From a bacterium (GTDB lineage Bacteria; SZUA-79; Acidulodesulfobacterales; Acidulodesulfobacteraceae): a stretch of DNA of 12,300 nt. Position numbers and translations under genes: made by a program. Every line of letters starts with the position of its first letter. The stretch's first letter is position 1. Below are positions 7,261 through 12,300 of this stretch, in pieces. The stretch lies in assembly GCA_021781285.1 (NCBI GenBank), contig JAJXXD010000177.1, positions 1 to 12,300 on the forward strand, written 5' to 3'. The notes beneath the pieces were generated by a model that saw only the letters and a program-made list of their open reading frames with translations, was not told where the DNA came from and ran no database searches.

Positions 7261-8076
7261 ATGGATAGCGAAACGCCGGAAACGGTTGGAGAATATCTCA
7301 GAACCAGCAGGGAATCTATAGGGCTTACCGTTGATGAAGTTTCCCTCATTACAAAAATCAGAGCCCAGTATATCGAATCTATTGAAAACGGCGACTTTTC
7401 CATGTTTTCTTCGCCTCAACTGCTTAAGGGTTACGTAAAACTTCTTGCAAAAACGGTCAAAGCGGACGATACAAAGGCTGCCGCCCTGCTGGAATCCGAG
7501 GCGGGTGAAAATTTTAAGGGCAAGCATATAGAAGATATAGTAGGAAAAAGATTTAAAGAAGAAATACGAAAGTCCGAGGATTTTAAAAAAAGAATTTTAG
7601 CCATAGTTTTTGCGGGCATCCTTGTTGTAATCTTATCGTATGCAATAATTAAGGTTTACAAATATATTAAAACCGCTCCGAGAATCCATATAGCGCTGCC
7701 GTTTCAATCGCCGTTTCAATCGCCGGTTAAATCTTTAGTTTCGGAGGGGCGTCCGTCCGTAAACGGCAAGCCCGTAAAAATCCCCAAAACTAATTATGCC
7801 GCAGTTTTAAAAGGACAGGTAATTAAAAGAACATGGGTCGCCGTTAAAATAGACGGCGGAAGCACCGTGACTTCTATGCTTTATGCGGGAGACAAGGAAG
7901 TCTGGAAAGCAAAAGAAAGATTAAGGATTAAGATAGGTAATGCCGGAGGCATTATTTTAAATTATAACGGAAAAGATATCGGAAAGCCCGGCACCGAAAA
8001 ACAGGTAGTAACGCTAAACTTTCCGTCCAAGCATAACAATAGCGGCAAACAGCCGGGTAATACAGTTAATAAATAA
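7261..8076 (+). CDS. rodZ: RodZ-like protein: HTH domain, one membrane helix, DUF4115-like C-terminus
   Basis: This 271-residue bitopic inner-membrane protein resembles RodZ, which links the MreB cytoskeleton to the cell-wall elongation complex. The cytoplasmic N-terminus (about 8-75) is the HTH_25 type: GEYLRTSRESIGLTVDEVS, ITKIRAQYIESIENGDFS, then LLKGYVKLLAKTV. A basic stretch (RKSEDFKKR) precedes the single helix at 112-132. A proline/serine linker follows, and residues 183-256 match the DUF4115 beta domain (WVAVKIDGG...LYAGDKEVW...NAGGIILNYNGK). A weak GG-rich site overlaps the upstream stop codon. The order TPR lipoprotein then RodZ-type protein, 10 bases apart, recalls PilF-RodZ neighbourhoods in other Gram-negative bacteria. 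A membrane-bound transcription regulator is a less likely alternative. Confidence 0.85.
   Translation: MDSETPETVGEYLRTSRESIGLTVDEVSLITKIRAQYIESIENGDFSMFSSPQLLKGYVKLLAKTVKADDTKAAALLESEAGENFKGKHIEDIVGKRFKEEIRKSEDFKKRILAIVFAGILVVILSYAIIKVYKYIKTAPRIHIALPFQSPFQSPVKSLVSEGRPSVNGKPVKIPKTNYAAVLKGQVIKRTWVAVKIDGGSTVTSMLYAGDKEVWKAKERLRIKIGNAGGIILNYNGKDIGKPGTEKQVVTLNFPSKHNNSGKQPGNTVNK
7699..7722 (+). repeat. 12-base tandem duplication in the rodZ linker
   Basis: The unit CCGTTTCAATCG occurs twice head to tail (7699-7710 and 7711-7722), followed by a diverged CCGGTT. It keeps the reading frame and encodes the repeated PFQS within residues 147-155, in the linker between the membrane helix and the C-terminal domain. 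It looks like a recent slippage duplication in a tolerant linker. Confidence 0.85.
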
Positions 8077-8084
8077 ATCGGGAT

Positions 8085-8828
8085 TTAAATTTTCTTCTTG
8101 TTTTTGATGCGGTATCCTATTTTATCGAAAATTAACGATACGGCGAATAGCAGTAATGCTATGGCAGGCATAATTAAGGCTAAATCATCGTCTTCTATGT
8201 TTATTTTTAAGCCCTGAGAACCCCAGTATATTCCAAAACTAAGAAGCAGCACCGCCGCTATTCCTTTAATCCAGTGCGAAGGTATTTTTTTGAAATATTT
8301 TCTTAAATAAATCGACAGCATTAAAATAATAAGGGAACTGACGATAAGAGCGGAAATTACGGAAAGCCACTGGTTCTCGGTAATAGCAAGCGGAACGGCC
8401 ACTACCGCTACTTCGAAAGCTTCTATTATTACGGCGTTTAAAGCGACGATGAAATGCCTGAATGAACATTTTTGATGTTTTATGACGGCCGTTTCCGCCT
8501 TTTTGAAAAGCGGTTTTTCGCCTATTTTTTGTGAAAAAGGCGTAAGATAAAATATAAAACTGATTAGTTTATAAGAGAAGTAAATGCCTACAGACAGGAG
8601 TATAAAGGCTATTATTAATTTTACCGTTAATATGGGAACGGTTTTAATCAGAGCTATGCCGCCCGTAAAAAGAATTATAAGAGTGCCGATGAATCCTATT
8701 AAACCTCCGGCTAAGGCGCTGGAGAGCCCCACATCTTCTCCGACCACGAAAACTATTGCGGCAACCTCGCTGAGTTCGACTATCGCAACCGAAAATACGG
8801 CTATAAATATAAGTATGCTGAAATTCAT
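8085..8828 (-). CDS. Polytopic membrane protein with duplicated ExxE motifs (COG4280/FTR1/GDT1-like architecture)
   Basis: This inner-membrane protein has about 247 residues from the ATG at 8828; a TTG at 8852 would give 255. It has about seven helices: three, a basic loop (QKIGEKPLFKKAETAVIKH), three more, an acidic loop (NIEDDD), and a last helix with a basic tail. In the 247 numbering, the first half carries VELSEV (E18, E21) and VKLIIAFILLSVGIY; the second half carries IEAFEV (E136, E139) and IKGIAAVLLLSFGIY, each exactly 118 residues later. Paired acidic motifs in duplicated three-helix units are known from GDT1/UPF0016 and, as RExxE, from FTR1 iron permeases, so a metal or cation carrier is plausible but unproven. 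It most resembles the uncharacterised COG4280 family. It converges on rodZ with an 8-base gap and is divergent from tusA. Confidence 0.75.
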   Translation of the reverse strand: MNFSILIFIAVFSVAIVELSEVAAIVFVVGEDVGLSSALAGGLIGFIGTLIILFTGGIALIKTVPILTVKLIIAFILLSVGIYFSYKLISFIFYLTPFSQKIGEKPLFKKAETAVIKHQKCSFRHFIVALNAVIIEAFEVAVVAVPLAITENQWLSVISALIVSSLIILMLSIYLRKYFKKIPSHWIKGIAAVLLLSFGIYWGSQGLKINIEDDDLALIMPAIALLLFAVSLIFDKIGYRIKNKKKI

Positions 8829-8835
8829 ACGCTGT

Positions 8836-8865
8836 ATTATATCAGATAGCAATCAGGAAAGACAA
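8836..8865 (-). promoter_or_regulatory. Candidate promoter for the ExxE membrane protein, possibly leaderless
   Basis: On the minus strand TTGTCT (8865-8860) is followed after 18 bases by a perfect TATAAT (8841-8836). A start about 7 bases downstream would fall at 8828-8830, on or next to the ATG at 8828. Neither the ATG nor the upstream TTG has a Shine-Dalgarno. This supports the ATG as start and suggests leaderless translation. The TATAAT lies inside the reading frame if the TTG start were used. Confidence 0.5.
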
Positions 8866-8898
8866 TATAAAACAGACCTTCTTTTTTCTATTGACTTT

Positions 8899-8929
8899 TT
8901 GACAGCGAAGTAATAAGCTAAAATAAGAT
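8899..8929 (+). promoter_or_regulatory. Possible tusA promoter
   Basis: A consensus TTGACA (8899-8904) lies 82 bases before tusA. The best -10 match at a tolerable distance is TAAGAT (8924-8929, 19-base spacer); a second TTGACT lies at 8891-8896. No ideal -10 is seen, so only the -35 element is convincing. The gap 8853-8985 must nevertheless contain tusA's start signals, since the upstream gene is divergent. Confidence 0.35.
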
Positions 8930-8985
8930 TTAAAGAAGATATATAACACTATTCTATTTAATCTATTTAACGAGGAGGCAACATT

Positions 8986-9219
8986 ATGGCAGTAACCCCT
9001 AACAAAACACTTGACGCAAGCGGTTTATCGTGTCCCTTGCCTATAGTTAAGACAAAAAAAGAAATCGACACGATGACTTCAGGACAGGTTCTGGAGGTAA
9101 TTTCAACCGACCCCGGTTCTAAAAACGATATGACGGCTTGGTGCAACAGGACGGGAAATAAGCTTCTGGATTCTTCGGAAGAGGGCGGAAAGTTTAAATT
9201 TTATGTCCAGAAATCATAA
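8986..9219 (+). CDS. tusA: TusA-family sulfur carrier protein
   Basis: This 77-residue cytoplasmic protein of the TusA/SirA fold carries sulfur as a persulfide on the cysteine of the CPxP motif. That motif is visible as LDASGLSCPLPIVKTKKEI with C16, followed by VLEVISTDPGSKNDMTAWC, the usual TusA strand and helix, and a final beta strand. Length and order match the family. An unusually strong AGGAGG (8973-8978), 7 bases before the ATG, points to high expression. Family roles include tRNA 2-thiouridylation, molybdenum cofactor sulfuration and dissimilatory sulfur metabolism; no tus, dsr, rhodanese or hdr gene is in view to choose among them. The gene appears to stand alone, with a divergent membrane gene upstream and a hairpin downstream. 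Confidence 0.94.
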   Translation: MAVTPNKTLDASGLSCPLPIVKTKKEIDTMTSGQVLEVISTDPGSKNDMTAWCNRTGNKLLDSSEEGGKFKFYVQKS

Positions 9220-9288
9220 TCCGCGTAATCTTGGATAGTAAGAAAATAAATTTTGGGGCATACAGACCGCATTAATTATATTAAGATT

Positions 9289-9315
9289 AAGGGGACGGAT
9301 TTTTATCCGCCCCTT
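9289..9315 (+). terminator. Stable hairpin between tusA and pilP; terminator or leader structure
   Basis: The left arm AAGGGG (9289-9294), a bulged A (9295) and CGGAT (9296-9300) pair fully with ATCCG (9305-9309) and CCCCTT (9310-9315) around a TTTT loop. That makes 11 base pairs with one bulge, GC-rich in a very AT-rich gap. No T tract follows on either strand (GCCGAAAAATG on the plus side), so it is not a textbook intrinsic terminator. It lies 70 bases after tusA and 25 before the pilP start, so ending tusA transcription or shaping the pil leader are both possible. Confidence 0.55.
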
Positions 9316-9339
9316 GCCGAAAAATGAACGCCGACAATA

Positions 9340-9696
9340 ATGAAAAGGAAATTTATTTATATATCTGCCTTAATTATCTTTTTTATTATTTTACCTCAAT
9401 TATTAAATTCAGACGTCTGTTTCGGATTGAAAAATCCGTTTATATCGCCTTTTAAGGTAAAACAATATAAGAATTTTAGCGAAAATCCTTTGAACGGTCT
9501 TAACCTTCAGGCTATCGTGAGCGGTTCCGACCCGGATAAAAACATTGCGATTATTAACGGTAACCCTTATTACGCCGGTTCTAAGATTATGGAAAAAACC
9601 GTCGTGGGAATTACACGGCAAGCCGTAATAATTAAACTTAAAAATGGAAAAATAGTTAAACTTATACTCTCCAAATTTGAAGGATTTAAAAAATAA
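9340..9696 (+). CDS. pilP: PilP-like type IV pilus assembly protein
   Basis: This 118-residue protein has an N-terminal hydrophobic signal or anchor (about 4-22), then GLKNPFISPF (29-38), like the RNPF entry motif of PilP, and a small beta domain: GLNLQAIVSG (53-62), AIINGNPYYAGSKI (70-83), VVGITRQAVIIKLKNGKIVKL (88-108). This is the HR-domain pattern shared by PilP and GspC, which links the inner-membrane PilN/PilO to the secretin. It is short for PilP (usually about 170-180) and has no lipobox: the only early cysteine, C27, sits in SDVC. Membrane anchoring is therefore uncertain. No Shine-Dalgarno is seen; an ATG at 9324 is out of frame. The secretin gene follows after 14 bases, which supports the call. 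Confidence 0.75.
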   Translation: MKRKFIYISALIIFFIILPQLLNSDVCFGLKNPFISPFKVKQYKNFSENPLNGLNLQAIVSGSDPDKNIAIINGNPYYAGSKIMEKTVVGITRQAVIIKLKNGKIVKLILSKFEGFKK

Positions 9697-9710
9697 TAAA
9701 CAATAAACTT

Positions 9711-11102
9711 ATGATTTTTAAGTCCAGATATTCCGCTATTTTTTATATTTCCCCGCTGTTGTTTATCCTTATTTCTTTTTTTATTTTTTTTGGTCAAACC
9801 GAAAACGCCCGTGCTTTTAAAGCGCGAATAAGCGGCGCTTCCTCCTCCTCCGGTTCTTCGGATTTCGGTTTTATAGGCGGGATTAAACTGCCGGACAAAA
9901 AAATTACTATCGAAGGAAACGATATCCCGCTCAGACCTTTAATAATAGGAATATGCCATGAATTCAGGCTGAACTATGTTTTAAGCAGTTCGGTAAACGG
10001 AAGCGCGACTCTGCACATAAGAAACATACCTCTGCCGAATGCTCTATTGATTATTTTAAGAGCCGGAAATTTGGGCTACAGCGTGAACAACGGGATTCTG
10101 CTAATAGGCCCCCGTTCATCGCTTAAAAACAGTTATATATATTACAAGATAAATCTAAAATACATTCAGGCTAAAAACGTTCTTACGGATTTGACGCCTG
10201 TTTTGCCGACGGGGGCAAAGGCTTACGCCTCTCCCCACGGCAATTCGATATTCGTTTACGATATTCCTTCAAACATAAAAAAAATTAAAAATATTATTAA
10301 AAAAATAGACGTAAAAAAAAGAGTCGTCCTTTTAAACGCAAGGATAGTCGATGTAACGGATAATTTTGTCAGAAATCTTGGCATAGCATGGTCTTTTTCG
10401 CCCAATAATAACAACACTATAATATCTACCTCTACTTTTCCTACCGGCTTTAGCGGGGCTACCACGTCAACCGCAGGCTCAAATACCCTGAACTTAAGCG
10501 TCGGAACGGCATGGCAGAATTTTGGAATACTTTCCGCCCAGCTCTCTTTAGGACAGCAGTTAGGCTGGGACAAGGTTATAGCATCCCCGAGCGTTTCGGT
10601 TATAAGCGGTCAGGCGGCAACCATAAATTCAGGGGTTACATTATATTATGTCGCATATACGGCATCAGGCGGCTCTTCATCTTCAACGCCTTCAAGCGGA
10701 ACCGGAACGGCGTCCGGAGGCACTACCGTCATAACGCAGGAACCGGTCACGTCGTCTCTTCAGACTATTACGCTGGGACTTACGCTGACAGTTACTCCTA
10801 TCGTCGAAAGCAAAAACTCCATTATGCTGAATATAAACGTTACAAATTCACAGCCCGATTTTGGACAGGAAGTTAACGGATTTCCTTCGGTGAATAACAA
10901 AAGCGTTTCGACCACGGTTATGGTTAAAAACAATTCTACTTTAGTTATCGGAGGCATTTTATATACCGATAAATCTCATTCCAATAACGGAATTCCTATT
11001 TTATCGACCCTGCCGGTAATAGGCTATCTTTTTTCGTCAAGGCAGAGAAGCGTTTCCAAAGAGCAGTTAATGGTGTTTATTTCTCCAAAAATAGTAAATT
11101 AG
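9711..11102 (+). CDS. pilQ: Short PilQ-like secretin of the type IV pilus
   Basis: This 463-residue outer-membrane channel protein has a signal peptide (1-35) after a basic start, a Ser-rich spacer (41-50), an N0/STN domain (about 62-133: ITIEGNDIPLRPLI, NYVLSSSV), one N1-type domain (about 143-200: YKINLKYIQAKNVLTDL) and the secretin C-domain (about 205-463). The latter shows ARIVDVTDNFVRNLGIAW, the segment SPSVSVISGQAATINSG, and the closing GGILYTDKSHSNNGIPILS with LPVIGYLF and LMVFISPKIV. It lacks the AMIN domains and extra N1 repeats of typical PilQ (often about 700 residues). A low-complexity Gly/Ser/Thr stretch (317-340) sits where the gate and its loops lie. Neighbouring pilP supports a pilus role over type II secretion. 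No Shine-Dalgarno is seen. Confidence 0.88.
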   Translation: MIFKSRYSAIFYISPLLFILISFFIFFGQTENARAFKARISGASSSSGSSDFGFIGGIKLPDKKITIEGNDIPLRPLIIGICHEFRLNYVLSSSVNGSATLHIRNIPLPNALLIILRAGNLGYSVNNGILLIGPRSSLKNSYIYYKINLKYIQAKNVLTDLTPVLPTGAKAYASPHGNSIFVYDIPSNIKKIKNIIKKIDVKKRVVLLNARIVDVTDNFVRNLGIAWSFSPNNNNTIISTSTFPTGFSGATTSTAGSNTLNLSVGTAWQNFGILSAQLSLGQQLGWDKVIASPSVSVISGQAATINSGVTLYYVAYTASGGSSSSTPSSGTGTASGGTTVITQEPVTSSLQTITLGLTLTVTPIVESKNSIMLNINVTNSQPDFGQEVNGFPSVNNKSVSTTVMVKNNSTLVIGGILYTDKSHSNNGIPILSTLPVIGYLFSSRQRSVSKEQLMVFISPKIVN

Positions 11103-11125
11103 CGGATTAAACAAAATAAACTTAA

Positions 11126-12010
11126 ATGAGCGTTAAAAAAAAAGAACAAAATGGGAAAAGCGTAAAAGAAGAAGGCAGAATGGCCTTTTTAGAGCATTTT
11201 TCGGAATTAAGAAAGAGGATATTTTATATATTTATAGCGCTCGTCGTATGTATGGGTTTTTCGTGGCGGCTTTCCTATAAAGCGATAAATCTTATAGAAA
11301 CCCCGTTGGAAAAGCCGACATATATTACTTATTTTTCCGGATACGCAAAAAATGTTATAAAAGAAGAAGCCCCCTCGGTTTATTATGCGTTCGGTCTCAA
11401 CAAAACCCCGAAAAAATTCGTAAAGCACATTCTGCATTACTCAAAGCCCTTAGAGCCGTTTTTTATGCAGGTAAAAGTATCCCTTATTCTCGGGTTTATG
11501 TTCGCCCTTCCATTCATATTATTTCAGTTCTGGCAGTTTATAAAACCCGGTCTTTTAAAAAAAGAAAGGATGTATTTACTGCCATTTTTGTTTTTCGGGA
11601 CGCTGTTTTTTGTTTCGGGCGTAATTTTTATGGTTTTTTACATATGGCCCGCCGTTATTAATTTTTCTTTGAGTTATCAGAGTCCGAATCTGTCGCCCCT
11701 GATAAATTTGACTCATTATATTGATTTCGCGCTCAGGCTCGGACTCATATTCGGTTTGATATTCGAACTGCCGTTAGTGTCGGCTCTTTTTTCGTTTGCA
11801 GGCATATTAAAGCCGGGGTTTTTAAAGAAATATAGAAAGTATGCCCTGATAATAAGCCTTATCATTGCCGCTTTTCATGCCGATATAGTCACCATGTTTT
11901 TTATAGCGGTGCCGCTTTATTCGATGTATGAGATAAGTATTTTTATATCTTCTCTGATATGGAAATTTAAAAAGAAACCGCCCGCCGCCGTCGCAGCAGT
12001 TAATAACTAG
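11126..12010 (+). CDS. tatC: Sec-independent translocase subunit TatC
   Basis: This inner-membrane receptor for folded proteins carrying twin-arginine signals has 294 residues from the ATG at 11126; an in-frame ATG at 11180 would give 276. It has six helices. Visible motifs are HFSELRKR (24-31), the FQFWQFIKPGLLKKER segment (133-148, with E147 matching E. coli E103), LIFELP (211-216, E214 matching E170) and the closing RKYA...YEISI. TatC proteins usually begin just before the HxxELR motif, and GAAGG at 11171-11175 precedes the second ATG, so the shorter form is credible. Two oddities stand out. The first periplasmic loop (60-107) is about 27 residues longer than in E. coli, and the usual TPPD turn is FHAD (250-253). 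It lies 23 bases after pilQ; tatA/tatB are not in view. Confidence 0.93.
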   Translation: MSVKKKEQNGKSVKEEGRMAFLEHFSELRKRIFYIFIALVVCMGFSWRLSYKAINLIETPLEKPTYITYFSGYAKNVIKEEAPSVYYAFGLNKTPKKFVKHILHYSKPLEPFFMQVKVSLILGFMFALPFILFQFWQFIKPGLLKKERMYLLPFLFFGTLFFVSGVIFMVFYIWPAVINFSLSYQSPNLSPLINLTHYIDFALRLGLIFGLIFELPLVSALFSFAGILKPGFLKKYRKYALIISLIIAAFHADIVTMFFIAVPLYSMYEISIFISSLIWKFKKKPPAAVAAVNN

Positions 12011-12300
12011 CCGTTCATAGAAAAGACGAACCCTTTTATATCGGCTTTAATATCCGGAAACGATTTTTTGCTTGCTTTAATAGAAACATAGTTTATCGTA
12101 AAAATTCTTTTCATAGAGTTTATATTTTTAATAAATTCTATCGTTTTATTAAAGCCCCCCGTTATAGAAATACTTACCGGCAGAGCCATCACCCCTCCAT
12201 ACTTGACCGGTTTTCCGAAATTTATATTTTCTATGGCAAAATTATCGGCAGGTTTATTCAGGGCGATATTTTTAATTAAATTTGCAACCATAAACGTCTT
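12007..12300 (-). CDS. pilO: PilO-like pilus assembly protein, C-terminal part
   Basis: The reading frame is open to the right window edge, so these 97 residues are the C-terminal part of a longer protein; PilO is usually about 200. The visible domain has NINFGKPVKYGGVMALPVSISI, then GGFNKTIEFIKNINSMKRIF, a strand ITNY-like segment (FTINYVSIKA), and DIKADIKGFVFS. This matches the PilO C-terminal ferredoxin-like domain, where a G-x-F/Y helix and the Lx-RI strand recur. PilO dimerises with PilN in the periplasm to couple the inner-membrane machinery to PilP and PilQ. The first ATG in view (12291) need not be the start, since the frame continues upstream of it. It converges on tatC, and the two stop codons overlap in CTAG. 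A GspM-like protein is the alternative. Confidence 0.78.
   Translation of the reverse strand, partial: KTFMVANLIKNIALNKPADNFAIENINFGKPVKYGGVMALPVSISITGGFNKTIEFIKNINSMKRIFTINYVSIKASKKSFPDIKADIKGFVFSMNG

Noticed and set aside
9220..9339. Reading the tusA-pilP hairpin as a standard intrinsic terminator
   Set aside because: No T tract follows the stem on either strand, so the label is kept tentative.
9324..9455. Short ATG-started frame of about 43 codons overlapping the start of pilP in another frame
   Set aside because: No ribosome binding site, no family pattern and almost complete overlap with pilP; kept only as a note that a leader peptide is not excluded.
10511..10876. Out-of-frame plus-strand open frame inside pilQ
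   Set aside because: It overlaps the secretin core in another frame and its translation is basic and low in conserved pattern.
1..12300. Toxin-antitoxin, phage defence, CRISPR or mobile-element system
   Set aside because: Every sizeable gene matches a housekeeping, pilus, export or transporter family, and I saw no spaced repeats, terminal inverted repeats, transposase or integrase motifs.

Overview
This 12.3 kb window is an AT-rich, tightly packed bacterial chromosome segment. It carries about 15 protein genes, most separated by less than 30 bases. I see no rRNA, tRNA, CRISPR array, insertion sequence or phage gene. Lipoproteins, a type IV pilus secretin, PilP- and PilO-like proteins and TatC indicate a Gram-negative (diderm) cell. 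The gene set and style would fit a deep-branching, Desulfobacterota-like lineage, but the sequence alone does not settle the taxonomy.

Left part (1-5177, all minus strand): a probable operon read purH, purD, a 4-helix EamA/EmrE-like membrane protein, a YrdC/TsaC-type protein, mtnP and purE, with purE running off the window. PurE, PurD and PurH are de novo purine enzymes. MtnP releases adenine from methylthioadenosine, so the operon joins de novo synthesis to adenine salvage. A 151-base AT-rich gap (5178-5328) separates it from divergent plus-strand genes.

Middle part (5329-8076, plus strand): an unannotated 53-residue lipoprotein with a clear lipobox, a PfkB-family sugar or nucleoside kinase, a TPR lipoprotein resembling the pilus secretin pilot PilF/PilW, and a RodZ-like protein with an HTH domain, one membrane helix and a DUF4115-like C-terminus. 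A minus-strand polytopic membrane protein (8085-8828) converges on rodZ. It shows an internal repeat with an exact 118-residue period and paired ExxE motifs, which suggests an uncharacterised cation carrier.

Right part (8986-12300): tusA with a very strong ribosome binding site, then a stable hairpin, then pilP-like, a short pilQ-like secretin and tatC on the plus strand. A pilO-like gene enters from the right on the minus strand, and its stop codon overlaps that of tatC in the palindrome CTAG. The pilus genes are therefore scattered around sulfur-carrier and Tat export genes instead of forming one pilMNOPQ operon. The points most worth a second look are the inverted-repeat transporter, the divergent TatC, the minimal secretin, the hairpin ahead of pilP and the short lipoprotein. 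I found no convincing wholly new multi-gene system.
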